DNA of 64,000 nucleotides from Mycetocola_A sp015752285 (GTDB lineage: Bacteria > Actinomycetota > Actinomycetes > Actinomycetales > Microbacteriaceae): NCBI RefSeq assembly GCF_015752285.1, contig NZ_JADOUY010000005.1:272323-336322 (forward strand). Direction: 5' to 3'. Under the pieces are notes generated by a model, which saw nothing but the letters and a program-made list of their open reading frames with translations, had not been told where the DNA came from and did no database searches. Below, in pieces: positions 50,772 to 60,080 of the stretch (within the stretch, counting starts at the first letter, position 1; every line of letters starts with the position of its first letter). Both the position numbers and the translations under genes were made by a program.

Positions 50772-51968
50772 ATGCAACCCGCCGAGGTCGACCGCGACAG
50801 TGGTGATCCCTCCGCGCGGTGGGGTGGCCGGCCGCCGTTCCAAGGACTCCCGCCTGCTGTGAGGCTCTGGCTGCCGGTCGTGCTCTCGTTCCTCGTCCAG
50901 GTGCCGGCAACTCTCGTGATCCTGTGGCGGTTCGCACCGGCCGAGACCCCGGCCGTCGCGACCGCCGCTGTCGCCGCTGCTGCAGCCGGCCCCCTCGCGT
51001 TGATCGCGGCGCGCCGGTTCCCCGGCCCCGTGGCATCCGTCGTCACTGTGGCGGCCGTTGCCGATCTGCTTCTTGCGCCTCTGTTCGGGCCGCCGTATCT
51101 GGCCTTCGCCTTCGCGGTCGCGCTCGGCATCGTGCGCGGAGCCCGGGTCTGGGTCTACGCGTCCGTCGCCGTCGGCTGGGTCGCCGCCATCACCATCGGG
51201 TCGCTGCTCGACATCGACTGGCACCCGGTCAGGATTGCCCTGGCGACCGCCGGGATCGCGCTGCTCCTCGCACTGGCCGAACGCGTGAGGCAACGTCGCG
51301 AACGCTTCAGGGAGGCTCGGCGCACGGCGACCGAACGGCGCCTGACGGTCGAACAAGCGGAGAGGATGCGGATCGCCCGCGAACTCCACGACGTGCTCGC
51401 CCACTCGCTGTCACAGATCAATGTGCAGGCTGGGGTCGGGCTCCACCTGATGGATTCGCAACCCGAGCGCGCTCGCGAGTCGCTCGTCAACATCAAGTCG
51501 GCGAGCAAGACGGCTCTCGACGAGGTGCGCGGCGTCCTCGCCTTCCTGCGCGCGGATGCCGCCGACGCGGCCGCGCTCGCCCCGCAACCCGATCTCTCCC
51601 GGATTCCCGGTCTTCTCGGGTCCGTGCGCGCGCAGGGACTCGAGATCGGGTACACCTCGAGCATCCATACCCCGCCGACGGCCGGGGTACAGCTCGCGCT
51701 GTACCGCATCGTCCAGGAAAGCCTCACGAATGTGCTCAGGCACGCACATGCCCGCTCGGCCGACGTCCGTCTCGACGACGAGGCGGGAAGCATCCGCCTG
51801 ACCATCAGCGATGACGGGCGGGGTCGGACCGAGCCCTCTGCGAATCCGGCCGGCAGCGGCATTCTCGGCATGGGGGAGCGCGCCGAACTGCTCGGCGGCA
51901 CGCTGATCGCCGCCAACGGCAAGGACGGTGGGTTCGTTGTCACGGCGACCTTCCCGGTGACGACATGA
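50772..51968 (+). CDS. sensor histidine kinase, NarL-partner (HisKA_3) type
   Basis: A 398-residue membrane kinase with four to five hydrophobic segments (about 30-165). A dimerisation/phosphoacceptor helix follows with H206 in ARELHDVLAHSLSQ, then an HATPase domain (N-box RIVQESLTNVLRHAH, G-boxes DDGRG and GILGMGERAELLGG). The membrane part has no large external loop, as in DesK-like sensors of membrane state. The ATG follows a TACGCT box. It overlaps the response regulator by ATGA. Confidence 0.92.
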   Translation: MQPAEVDRDSGDPSARWGGRPPFQGLPPAVRLWLPVVLSFLVQVPATLVILWRFAPAETPAVATAAVAAAAAGPLALIAARRFPGPVASVVTVAAVADLLLAPLFGPPYLAFAFAVALGIVRGARVWVYASVAVGWVAAITIGSLLDIDWHPVRIALATAGIALLLALAERVRQRRERFREARRTATERRLTVEQAERMRIARELHDVLAHSLSQINVQAGVGLHLMDSQPERARESLVNIKSASKTALDEVRGVLAFLRADAADAAALAPQPDLSRIPGLLGSVRAQGLEIGYTSSIHTPPTAGVQLALYRIVQESLTNVLRHAHARSADVRLDDEAGSIRLTISDDGRGRTEPSANPAGSGILGMGERAELLGGTLIAANGKDGGFVVTATFPVTT

Positions 51969-52630
51969 TCAGGGTCGTGGTCGCCGATGACCAGCAGCTC
52001 ATCCGCGCGGGTTTTCGCGCCCTTCTCGATGCCGAGCCAGACATCGATGTGGTCGGGGAGGCATCCACCGGAGTCGACGCGGTCGCTCGCGTCCGTGACC
52101 TTCGCCCGGACGTCGTGCTCATGGACATCCGGATGCCAGACGGTGACGGGCTGTGGGCGACCGAGCAGATCACGGCGGATGCCACGCTGGTCGGCACGCG
52201 CATCGTCGTCGTCACCACCTTCGAACTCGACGAGTACGTCGGGCAGGCCATCGCCGCCGGGGCGAGCGGTTTTCTCGTGAAAGACACCGAGCCGGTCGAG
52301 CTGATCCGGTCGGTGAGAATCGCGGCGGCGGGGGACGCCCTGCTCTCACCCAGCGTGACCAGGCGCCTGCTGGAGCGCATCGCCGGACGGTTGCATGCGA
52401 GTGTGCCGTCTCGGCTGATCGAGGTGCTGACCGATCGTGAACGCGAGGTGATGGTTCTCGTCGCCGAGGGCCTGTCGAACGACGAGATCGGCGCGCGACT
52501 CTTTCTCAGCCCGCTCACCGCGAAGACGCACGTCTCGCGCATCCTCGCCAAACTCGGTGCTCGCGACCGGGTGCAGCTTGTGGTTCTGGCGTACGAGAGC
52601 GGACTCGTTTCGCCCGGCTTCACGGACTGA
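51965..52630 (+). CDS. LuxR/NarL-family response regulator
   Basis: A 221-residue regulator with a receiver domain (phospho-acceptor D54 in VVLMDIRMPDGDG, T/K switch residues in VVTTFE and FLVKD) and a C-terminal LuxR helix-turn-helix (LTDREREVMVLVAEGLSNDEIGARLFLSPLTAKTHV). Its start overlaps the kinase stop (ATGA), so the two form one signalling pair. Its target may include the SHOCT membrane protein gene just downstream. Confidence 0.94.
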   Translation: MIRVVVADDQQLIRAGFRALLDAEPDIDVVGEASTGVDAVARVRDLRPDVVLMDIRMPDGDGLWATEQITADATLVGTRIVVVTTFELDEYVGQAIAAGASGFLVKDTEPVELIRSVRIAAAGDALLSPSVTRRLLERIAGRLHASVPSRLIEVLTDREREVMVLVAEGLSNDEIGARLFLSPLTAKTHVSRILAKLGARDRVQLVVLAYESGLVSPGFTD

Positions 52631-52747
52631 CCGTCGTCCGTCAGGAGTAGTGCCGATTCGTCCGTCGGGCAGATTCGCTTCCGGCTGGCGACGGCGAGGC
52701 TGGGGTCGACGGCTCACCAACGTGCCGCGAACGAAAGGGACGACTCC

Positions 52748-53050
52748 ATGCTCAGCACACTCTCCTCACCGGCCGTGGTTGCCGGCCTCACCATGCACCC
52801 GGGCCCCGGGCACGGATTCGGATGGTGGTTCTTTCTCATCCCGGTCTTCTGGATCCTGCTGATCGCCACGATCTTCGCCATCTTCGGGCGGCGGTGGCGT
52901 CGGTCTGCGCCGCCGTGGGCGATGGCGCACGCTCCTGGGCGGAGTGCCGAAGCGACGCTCGCCGAACGCTTCGCCCAGGGCGACATCGACGAGACGGAAT
53001 ACCGGGCGCGCCTCGGAGTGATTCGTGCGAACAACCCCGGGCCGCGTTAG
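52748..53050 (+). CDS. small SHOCT-domain membrane protein
   Basis: A 100-residue protein with one membrane helix (about 26-47, WWFFLIPVFWILLIATIFAIF) and a C-terminal SHOCT motif (AEATLAERFAQGDIDETEYRARL). Such proteins often accompany two-component or stress genes; the function is unknown. GAAAGGGA precedes the ATG. It lies 117 bases after the response regulator and may be its target. Confidence 0.8.
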   Translation: MLSTLSSPAVVAGLTMHPGPGHGFGWWFFLIPVFWILLIATIFAIFGRRWRRSAPPWAMAHAPGRSAEATLAERFAQGDIDETEYRARLGVIRANNPGPR

Positions 53051-53101
53051 CCCGCGGGTTCAGTCCGCGCGTGCTTCGTGGCAGCGACTGCGGCCGTCGG
53101 G

Positions 53102-53374
53102 CTAGGCGCGGGCGAACCGGGCCACGGAGCGGGCGCGGGCTTTCTCCGCCTCGAGATCTCGGTTCTTCGGTGGGGCGGTCGTCACCAGGTCCGCGAGCAG
53201 GTGTCGCGTGATGTGGGCGATCTCGGCGACCGCCTGGTCGAAGGCCTGCTCGTTGGCCTTGGACGGTTTCGTCGAGCCGCTCACTTTGCGCACGAACTGC
53301 AGGGCGGCGGCGTGAACCTCATCGTCGGTCGCGGCGGGCTCAAAATTGTGAAGGGTATGAATGTTCCGGCACAT
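53102..53374 (-). CDS. DUF2277 family protein
   Basis: A 90-residue soluble protein starting MCRNIHTLHNFEPAATDDEVHAAALQFVRKVSG, the hallmark of DUF2277, whose function is unknown. The second half is charged and helical. A minus-strand TAACCT box ends six bases before the ATG, indicating a leaderless transcript. Confidence 0.88.
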   Translation of the reverse strand: MCRNIHTLHNFEPAATDDEVHAAALQFVRKVSGSTKPSKANEQAFDQAVAEIAHITRHLLADLVTTAPPKNRDLEAEKARARSVARFARA

Positions 53375-53380
53375 GGCCTC

Positions 53381-53386
53381 AGGTTA
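53381..53386 (-). promoter_or_regulatory. -10 element of DUF2277 gene, leaderless start
   Basis: TAACCT on the minus strand ends six bases before the ATG at 53374. Confidence 0.5.
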
Positions 53387-53513
53387 ACCGCCGGGGGAGC
53401 GATTCGGAAGGGTCCCGTATCGCTCAACAGGAACTGCCCTCGTGAAACGCATGAATTCTCCTGTAGAGCGTGCGTCTGCCTCAGATTGTCCTGTTGAGTG
53501 AACGCGACCCCGC

Positions 53514-54896
53514 TCAACCGGCCTGATCCATCGCCCGCCGAACCGCATCGATCGACGTGGCGACGTCTGCGGCATCCGTCGACCAGTTGCTGACCGAGAT
53601 CCTCAGGATGTCGCGGCCCTGCCACCGCGACCCAGACATCCACACCGTGCCGTCGGCGATGAGCGCCTGGGTGACCCGTCGTGTGCGCTCGTCGGAGCCG
53701 AAGGCCAGGCAGACCTGGGTGAACACCACGTCATTGAGCACCTCGACGCCGGGAAGCGCCGAGAGCCCATCGGCGAGATCGCGGGCGGTCGCCGCGAGAC
53801 GCTCGACGAGTGCGATGGCGCCCGAGCGCCCGAGCGATCTCAACGCAGCCCACGCCGGGACGCCACGCGCCCGCCGTGACATCTCCGGCACTCGCTCGAA
53901 CGGATCGCCGACGGCCTCGTCGTGGATGAGGTAGTCGGTGTGTGCGCCGAACGCCGACCGCAGCAGATGAGGCTTCGCAACAATCGCGAGGCCGCAGTCG
54001 TATGGCACGTTCAGTGTCTTGTGGGCGTCGGTCGCCCACGAATCAGCGAGTGCGAGGCCGTCGAGGTGAGCCGCGTATCGCGGGCTCACGGCTGCCCAGA
54101 GTCCGAATGCTCCGTCGACGTGCACCCACGCGCCGTGCCCGTGCGCCAGCTCGATCGACTCGCGCATCGGATCGAATGCACCCGAGTGCAGGTTGCCTGC
54201 CTGGAGACACACGATCACCGGGCCGTTCACCTGGGCGATGGCAGCTTCGAGCGCGTCGGGCCGAAGCCTGCCCTGGTCGTCCGATGCGACCGCGGTGGGG
54301 GAGCCGAGACCGAGGTAGCGCAGGGCGAGGTCGACCGATGTGTGCCGCTCCTCTCCGACCAGGACGGTGATCCGCGGAGCCCCTGCCAGTCCGTCCGCGT
54401 TGAGGTCCCAGCCGACGTCGGCGAGCACGCTCGCCCGGCCCGCGGCGAGCCCGACGAAGTTCGCTACTGTCGCTCCCGTCGTGAATCCCACACCGGAACC
54501 AGAGGGCAGACCGAGCAGGTCGAGGAGCCACCGCCCCGCAGCCTCCTCGATCGCGGCGGTCGCCGGAGTCGCGTACCTGATACCGGTGTTCTGGTCCCAG
54601 GCACTCACCATCCAGTCGGCTGCGAGCGCCGCTGGGAGGGTCCCGCCCATCACCCAGCCGTAGAACCGGCCGGAGGGTATGCCCATCAGCCCCGGTTCGG
54701 CCAGGGCGGCAAGCTCATCGATCACATCGACGGCGCTCGCCGGTCCGTCCTGCAGCGGACCGCTCGTGTGCGCTCCCACCTCGTCCGCGGTCGATCGGGG
54801 TGCGATCGGGCGCGTGGGAAGAGACGCCAGCCACTCCATCGAGTGGGCGAATGCCCGATCAAGGGCGGGGCGATAATCGCCGGATTCCGCTGCCAC
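53514..54896 (-). CDS. PLP-dependent group II amino acid decarboxylase family protein
   Basis: A 460-residue fold-type I PLP enzyme of the aromatic-amino-acid/glutamate decarboxylase group. H185 (GEERHTSVDLA) stacks on PLP, D261 (WVHVDGAFG) binds the pyridine nitrogen and K293 (ATDAHKTLNVPYDCG) is the Schiff-base lysine. FTTGATVANFVGL is the phosphate region. The amine made cannot be told from sequence, and some members act as aldehyde synthases. The start is GTG after a minus-strand TAGCCT box, divergent from the prolyl oligopeptidase gene. Confidence 0.87.
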   Translation of the reverse strand: MAAESGDYRPALDRAFAHSMEWLASLPTRPIAPRSTADEVGAHTSGPLQDGPASAVDVIDELAALAEPGLMGIPSGRFYGWVMGGTLPAALAADWMVSAWDQNTGIRYATPATAAIEEAAGRWLLDLLGLPSGSGVGFTTGATVANFVGLAAGRASVLADVGWDLNADGLAGAPRITVLVGEERHTSVDLALRYLGLGSPTAVASDDQGRLRPDALEAAIAQVNGPVIVCLQAGNLHSGAFDPMRESIELAHGHGAWVHVDGAFGLWAAVSPRYAAHLDGLALADSWATDAHKTLNVPYDCGLAIVAKPHLLRSAFGAHTDYLIHDEAVGDPFERVPEMSRRARGVPAWAALRSLGRSGAIALVERLAATARDLADGLSALPGVEVLNDVVFTQVCLAFGSDERTRRVTQALIADGTVWMSGSRWQGRDILRISVSNWSTDAADVATSIDAVRRAMDQAG

Positions 54897-54903
54897 GAGC
54901 CAC

Positions 54904-54909
54904 AGGCTA
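54904..54909 (-). promoter_or_regulatory. -10 element of PLP decarboxylase gene, leaderless start
   Basis: TAGCCT on the minus strand ends seven bases before the GTG at 54896. Confidence 0.55.
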
Positions 54910-54947
54910 GACCCGCGCCGGGCAAAACGACAGCCCCCTGAGACTCA

Positions 54948-54953
54948 TAGGCT
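54948..54953 (+). promoter_or_regulatory. -10 element of prolyl oligopeptidase gene, leaderless start
   Basis: TAGGCT ends six bases before the ATG at 54960; it faces the decarboxylase promoter 38 bases away. Confidence 0.55.
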
Positions 54954-54959
54954 GGGAGC

Positions 54960-57002
54960 ATGACCGTCGATGCGCACGACCCGTACCTCTGGCTGGAAGA
55001 CATCGACTCCGAGGCCGCTCTCACCTGGGTTCGGGCGAGGAACGCTGAAACACTGGGCAGTCTCGGTTCGACCGATGCCTTCGCCCGCACCGAGGAGGCA
55101 ATCCTCGGGGTCCTCGACTCCGATGCGAAACTGCCTTTCGTGCAGAAGCTCGGCGAGTTCTACTACAACTTCTGGACCGATCCCGAACACGAACGGGGTG
55201 TCTGGCGTCGCACCAGTCTCAAGCAGTACCGCTCGGCGGAGCCCGAGTGGGAGACGGTGCTCGACATCGATGCTCTCAACCTCGCCGAGGGTGAGGACTG
55301 GGTCTGGCACGGGGTCAGCGTGCTCAAACCCGCCTACCGCCGCGCCCTGATCGATCTCTCGCACGGCGGTTCAGACGCGGATGTCACGCGAGAGTTCGAC
55401 CTCGAAACGTTCCGGTTCGTCGCGCCGGAAGACGGCGGATTCTTCCGCCCGGAGGCCAAGGGCGGCCTCGGTTGGATCGACGACGACACCGTCTACCTGT
55501 CGTCCAAGCTTGGCGAGAACTCGCTGACGGCATCCGGGTATCCAAGGGTGGCGCGGCGCTGGCGTCGGGGGACACCGATCGAGTCGGCTGAGGTCGTGTT
55601 CGAAGGCGAGGTGTCGGATGTCTCTGTCAGTGCGTTCCGCAGTCACACGCCCGGGTTCATCCGCGATTTCTTCTGGCGGGCCACCACGTTCTACACGTCT
55701 GAGGTGTTCGTCGTGGTCGACGGCGAGCCGGCGCGCATCGAGGTCCCCGATTCTGCCGAGATCGGTTTCTCGCGGTCGTGGTTGCTCATCGAACTGCGCG
55801 ACGACTGGACTCCCGCCGAAACGACGTACCGGGCAGGCACGCTTCTCGTCACCGACTTCGACGACTTCCTGTCTGGCCAGCGCGATCTCACCGTGGTCTT
55901 CGAACCGACGCCGACCACGTCGCTCGCCGGCGCGACCTGGACCCGTCATCACCTCGTGCTCACCGTTCTCGAAGACGTGAAGAGTCGCATCCGGGTACTC
56001 ACCCCGACGGATGCCGGCTGGCAGTCGAGCGATTTCCCTGGCGCTCCCGAGTTCGCCACCGTGCAGGTCTCAGCGGTCGACCCTGATGAGAGCGACCTGG
56101 TCTGGGTGATCTCGACGGACTATCTCACACCGACGACGCTGTCGATCGTGACAGTCGGCGAGGTGGAGGCGGTTCCGACGGAGCTGAAGTCCCAGCCGGC
56201 CTTCTTCGACAATTCCGGTCTGAGCATCGAGCAGCAGTTCGCGCGGTCGGCAGACGGCACGCGAGTGCCGTACTTCCTTGTCCGCAAGGCCGATGGGGTC
56301 GTCGACGGCTCAACGCCGACACTGCTCTACGGGTACGGAGGATTCGAAATTTCGCTCACACCCGGCTACTCCGGAACGCTGGGTCGTGCATGGCTCGAGC
56401 AGGGCGGGGCGTATGCCGTCGCGAACATCCGCGGAGGAGGAGAGTACGGTCCGACCTGGCACCAGGCCGCGCTGAAGAAAAACAGGGGTCGTGCGTATGA
56501 GGACTTCGCCGCTGTCGCCCGCGATCTCATCGCCCGGGGCGTCACGTCGTCCAGACATTTGGGGGTGCAGGGCGGGTCGAACGGCGGTCTGCTCACCGGA
56601 AACATGCTCGTGTCGTACCCGGAGCTGTTCGGTGCCGTTGTGATCCAGGTGCCGTTGCTCGACATGCGGCGTTACTCGCAGTTGCTCGCGGGTGCGTCGT
56701 GGATGGCGGAGTACGGCGACCCCGACGACCCGGCCGAGTGGGAGTTTCTCCAGCGATTCTCGCCGTACCACCTCGTCTCCGACGGTACGACGTACCCGCC
56801 GGTCCTGCTGACGACGTCGACGAGGGATGACCGGGTGCATCCCGGGCATGCTCGCAAGATGGCAGCGAAGCTTCTCGAGATCGGTGCGGATGTGACGTAT
56901 TTCGAGAACATCGAGGGTGGCCACGGGGGAGCGGCGACCAACGCGCAGGCCGCGAGGATGTCGGCCCTCGCGTACCGGTTCCTGGCCGAACGACTGGCCT
57001 GA
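54960..57002 (+). CDS. prolyl oligopeptidase family serine peptidase (S9A)
   Basis: A 680-residue cytoplasmic peptidase with an N-terminal helical segment and beta-propeller (DPYLWLEDIDSEAALTWVRARN onward). The C-terminal alpha/beta hydrolase carries the triad S540 (GVQGGSNGGLL), D623 or D624 (STRDDRVHPGH) and H655 (EGGHGGAAT). It cleaves short peptides after proline. Size and motifs match the family closely. There is no signal peptide. Confidence 0.94.
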   Translation: MTVDAHDPYLWLEDIDSEAALTWVRARNAETLGSLGSTDAFARTEEAILGVLDSDAKLPFVQKLGEFYYNFWTDPEHERGVWRRTSLKQYRSAEPEWETVLDIDALNLAEGEDWVWHGVSVLKPAYRRALIDLSHGGSDADVTREFDLETFRFVAPEDGGFFRPEAKGGLGWIDDDTVYLSSKLGENSLTASGYPRVARRWRRGTPIESAEVVFEGEVSDVSVSAFRSHTPGFIRDFFWRATTFYTSEVFVVVDGEPARIEVPDSAEIGFSRSWLLIELRDDWTPAETTYRAGTLLVTDFDDFLSGQRDLTVVFEPTPTTSLAGATWTRHHLVLTVLEDVKSRIRVLTPTDAGWQSSDFPGAPEFATVQVSAVDPDESDLVWVISTDYLTPTTLSIVTVGEVEAVPTELKSQPAFFDNSGLSIEQQFARSADGTRVPYFLVRKADGVVDGSTPTLLYGYGGFEISLTPGYSGTLGRAWLEQGGAYAVANIRGGGEYGPTWHQAALKKNRGRAYEDFAAVARDLIARGVTSSRHLGVQGGSNGGLLTGNMLVSYPELFGAVVIQVPLLDMRRYSQLLAGASWMAEYGDPDDPAEWEFLQRFSPYHLVSDGTTYPPVLLTTSTRDDRVHPGHARKMAAKLLEIGADVTYFENIEGGHGGAATNAQAARMSALAYRFLAERLA

Positions 57003-57042
57003 GATAGTCGGATAGACCTACGAGGGTAGAGAGCAGCCAGGG

Positions 57043-57070
57043 CCTCCGACATTAGTACCAATGTCGGAGG
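57043..57070. promoter_or_regulatory. perfect inverted repeat that can sequester the HNH-gene ribosome site
   Basis: CCTCCGACATT (57043-57053) and AATGTCGGAGG (57060-57070) are exact 11-bp inverses around AGTACC. The right arm ends in GGAGG, the only Shine-Dalgarno sequence before the HNH gene starts at 57075/57078, so in RNA the hairpin would hide it. It could equally be a DNA operator. Confidence 0.75.
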
Positions 57071-57074
57071 TAGG

Positions 57075-58754
57075 GTGTTGACTTCACGTATGGAAAGCAA
57101 CGACACCGTCGTCGGGCCGCCCGTCGACAGAAATTCTGATCCTCCTGATATCCGCGCGGATGTCACGTCCGCTGATGCCGCCTCCGCTGATGCCGCCTCC
57201 GTGGGTTCGCCCGATCCGGTGGGCGACGAATTCCTCCCTCCGTCGACGCTGTACGCGATGGTCGCTGATACCTGCAGCGCTCTCGTCGATGCCGTCGCCG
57301 AAGTCGAAAAGCTGGAGGCGCTCCAGGCAGCGTGGAAGGTCGAACTGATCGACCACGCCCGTTCCCTCGCCGTCACCAGCGGTGAGGGCGTCGTGGCGAC
57401 GGAGCGGCCTCGAACGATGCAGCAGCGCAACGATCTCGCGCTCCGCTCGTTCATCGCAGAGCTGGCCTGCATGTTGCGCATTCCGGAACGTACCGCGACT
57501 GCTCTGGTCGACGACAGCTCCACCCTGATGCACCGTCTTCCGCTCACCATGGCAGCGTTGAGAGACGCGACGATCAGCTTCCGGCATGCGCAGCAGCTGG
57601 TCGATCAGGTCTCGACGTTGACCGACGAAGCGGCGGCGGAGCTCGAGGAGAAAGCCCTCCCGTTTGCCACGACGATGACGGCCGCACGGTTCAGGCAGAA
57701 GACCCGGATGCTGCGGGAACGCCTGCAACCGGAATCCGCTGTCGACCGGTGCGCCAAGTCGGTGAGCGACCGGCGGGTGGAGATGGTCCCGGCTGCCGAC
57801 GGGATGGCGTGGTTGAATCTGTTCACAACGGCACCTCGCGTCGAGGCGATGTTCTCGACCATCCGGGCACAGTCGATGCGGTTGCAGTCCCCGGTCGAAC
57901 CACGGACGCTGTCCCAGTTGGATGCTGACGTGGTCGTCGGGGCGATGATCGAGTCTTTCATTGGTGAGTTCTCGTCGCCCGACGTGACCGGCACCCGCAT
58001 CTTCGGCACCGGGCTCGGCACCTCGCAATACGACCTCGAGGAGCCGCCGATCGATGCTTCATGTGAGTCGGCACAGGAGGTGGCGACGGCAGCAAGGCCG
58101 GCGACTGGCCAGAAAACGGGTGCAGCGTTTCGCCTTCACCGAGTTTCGGTCGTCGGCCCCGGTTACGACCCGGTCCAGGAATTCCGCAAGATCGTGCCGA
58201 CGGTCATGGTCACGGTTCCCGTGCTGACCCTCCTCGGCAAGAGTGACGAACCGGGCACCTTGGACGGCTACGGTCCGATCGATCCCGAGACGGCTCGTGA
58301 TCTGACGGCGCAGGCTTCGGAGTTCAGCCGGATCCTTACGCACCCCGAGACCGGGGTGGCGTTATCGCTGGGGCAGACGAAATACAAACCGTCGAACTCG
58401 ATGAAACGCTTCCTTCGCTACCGGGACGGATATTGCCGATTTCCGGGCTGCCATCGTCGCGCGGTGTCGTGCGACATCGACCACACCGACCCATTCGGCT
58501 CCGGCGGCGGCACCGATGTCGACAACCTTGCCCACCTCTGCCCGAAACACCACAAGATGAAACACGAAATAGACTGGCAAGTGCACCAGCTCGGCGACGG
58601 CGTCCTGATGTGGAGATCGCCCCAGGGGCGGGAGTATGTCACCCATCCGGAGAACCCTGTCCGTGGACCGGTGCCTCCGACGAAAGCGCGGCGACCCGAG
58701 AATGCTCCACACTCCGGCGGGGATCCGATCAACCCAGCCATCCCGCCGTTCTGA
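57075..58754 (+). CDS. DUF222 (13E12-type) HNH endonuclease domain protein
   Basis: A protein of about 555 residues. The long DUF222 helical region runs to about residue 400. A C-terminal HNH motif reads CRFPGCHRRAVSCDIDHTDPFGSGGGTDVDNLAHLCPKHH in two parts (from about 454), with zinc-type cysteines and the catalytic His of the DIDH strand. The family is multicopy in many actinobacteria and includes the mycobacterial 13E12 repeats; its role is unsettled, possibly mobile. Starts GTG 57075, TTG 57078 and ATG 57090 compete; GGAGG spacing favours TTG. A 15-bp duplication encodes SADAASADAAS near the N-terminus. Confidence 0.88.
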   Translation: MLTSRMESNDTVVGPPVDRNSDPPDIRADVTSADAASADAASVGSPDPVGDEFLPPSTLYAMVADTCSALVDAVAEVEKLEALQAAWKVELIDHARSLAVTSGEGVVATERPRTMQQRNDLALRSFIAELACMLRIPERTATALVDDSSTLMHRLPLTMAALRDATISFRHAQQLVDQVSTLTDEAAAELEEKALPFATTMTAARFRQKTRMLRERLQPESAVDRCAKSVSDRRVEMVPAADGMAWLNLFTTAPRVEAMFSTIRAQSMRLQSPVEPRTLSQLDADVVVGAMIESFIGEFSSPDVTGTRIFGTGLGTSQYDLEEPPIDASCESAQEVATAARPATGQKTGAAFRLHRVSVVGPGYDPVQEFRKIVPTVMVTVPVLTLLGKSDEPGTLDGYGPIDPETARDLTAQASEFSRILTHPETGVALSLGQTKYKPSNSMKRFLRYRDGYCRFPGCHRRAVSCDIDHTDPFGSGGGTDVDNLAHLCPKHHKMKHEIDWQVHQLGDGVLMWRSPQGREYVTHPENPVRGPVPPTKARRPENAPHSGGDPINPAIPPF

Positions 58755-58772
58755 CGAGCTCACCCTCAGACG

Positions 58773-59957
58773 CTACAGCGACAGGAGCAAGGCATCGCCC
58801 TGGCCGCCACCACCGCAGAGCGCGGCCGCAGCCTTCCCCGAGCCTCGGCGAGACAATTCGAGCGCGGCGTGCAGCACGAGACGCGCACCTGACGCTCCGA
58901 TCGGGTGGCCGAGGGCGATCGCGCCGCCGTGGATGTTCACCCGGTCGTTGTCGAGTCCGAGATCCCGCATCGACTGCACGCTGACCGCGGCGAACGCCTC
59001 ATTGATCTCGACGAGGTCGAGATCGGATGCCGCCCAGCCCTCCTTCTCGAGGGCGGCGGCGATGGCGCGCGACGGCTGCGAGTGCAGCGAATTGTCCGGC
59101 CCGGCGACGGAGCCAGACGCTCCGACCACCGCGAGCCAGCTCAGACCGTGCTCCTCAGCCCAGGACCGCCGCGCGAGCACGACGGCACATGCTCCGTCGC
59201 TCAGGGGCGAGGAGTTGCCTGCGGTGATGGTGCCGTCGGGGTCGAAGGCCGGGCGCAGGGCACCGAGCGAATCGAGGGTGGACTCGCCTCGCACCCCTTC
59301 GTCGCTCGACACGACGGTTGGTTCTCCCCGACGCGACGGAACGGAGACCGGCGTGATCTCCTCATCGAACACCCCGGCCGACTGCGCTGCCGCCGCCCGC
59401 TGGTGCGACCCGAGCGCGACGGCATCCTGTTCGCTTCTGCTGATGTTGAGTGGCCGGTTGTGGCGTTCGGTCGAGAGCCCCATCGAATCGCCGTCGAAAG
59501 CGTCGGTCAGTCCGTCGAACGCGGCGGTGTCGAGCAGGGTGACGTCGCCATATTTGTGGCCTGCCCGTGACGACGGCAACACATGAGGGGCGTTCGTCAT
59601 CGACTCCTGGCCTCCAGCGACGACGACGGATGCTTCGCCGAGCCGGATGAGGCGCGCCGCGTCGGTGACGGCCTGGATGCCTGACAGGCACACTTTGTTG
59701 ACGGTGACCGCCGGAACATTCCAGCCGATCCCCGCTGCCCGGGCGGTCTGACGCGCCGGGTTCTGCCCGGCTCCGGCCTGCAGAACCTGGCCGAAGATCA
59801 CGGCGTCGACGTCAGCGGCGTCGACCCCCGCGCGTTCCAGGGCGGCACGCAGGGCGACGGCTCCGAGCTCGACGGCGCTGAACCGCGCCAGCTGGCCGAG
59901 GAGGCGCCCTTGTGGGGTGCGAGCTCCGGCCAGGATGACAACATCGTGGGGATTCAT
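58773..59957 (-). CDS. acetyl-CoA C-acetyltransferase (thiolase)
   Basis: A 394-residue thiolase. The acyl-accepting C90 (VNKVCLSGIQA), the GHPIGASGAR histidine loop and the C-terminal CGGGGQGDA cysteine motif are complete. It makes or cleaves acetoacetyl-CoA or a longer 3-ketoacyl-CoA. AAGGAG ten bases before the ATG is the ribosome site. It is divergent from the CoA-transferase genes, forming a ketone-body or 3-ketoacid module. A beta-ketoadipyl thiolase role (PcaF) is possible but no aromatic genes are nearby. Confidence 0.93.
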   Translation of the reverse strand: MNPHDVVILAGARTPQGRLLGQLARFSAVELGAVALRAALERAGVDAADVDAVIFGQVLQAGAGQNPARQTARAAGIGWNVPAVTVNKVCLSGIQAVTDAARLIRLGEASVVVAGGQESMTNAPHVLPSSRAGHKYGDVTLLDTAAFDGLTDAFDGDSMGLSTERHNRPLNISRSEQDAVALGSHQRAAAAQSAGVFDEEITPVSVPSRRGEPTVVSSDEGVRGESTLDSLGALRPAFDPDGTITAGNSSPLSDGACAVVLARRSWAEEHGLSWLAVVGASGSVAGPDNSLHSQPSRAIAAALEKEGWAASDLDLVEINEAFAAVSVQSMRDLGLDNDRVNIHGGAIALGHPIGASGARLVLHAALELSRRGSGKAAAALCGGGGQGDALLLSL

Positions 59958-60067
59958 TCTTTTCGACTCCTTCGTCGGGTGCGCCCGGGCGCACGGATGA
60001 CCTCCTCTCAGCTTGCCACGGAATACGCCGTCCGCAGCGCGCGCGTCGCGGCATCCCGATCACCCGC

Positions 60068-60073
60068 TAGGTT
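60068..60073 (+). promoter_or_regulatory. candidate -10 of scoAB
   Basis: TAGGTT lies about 100 bases before the scoA GTG. The predicted transcription start abuts the 22-bp palindrome. Confidence 0.45.
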
Positions 60074-60080
60074 GGAAACC

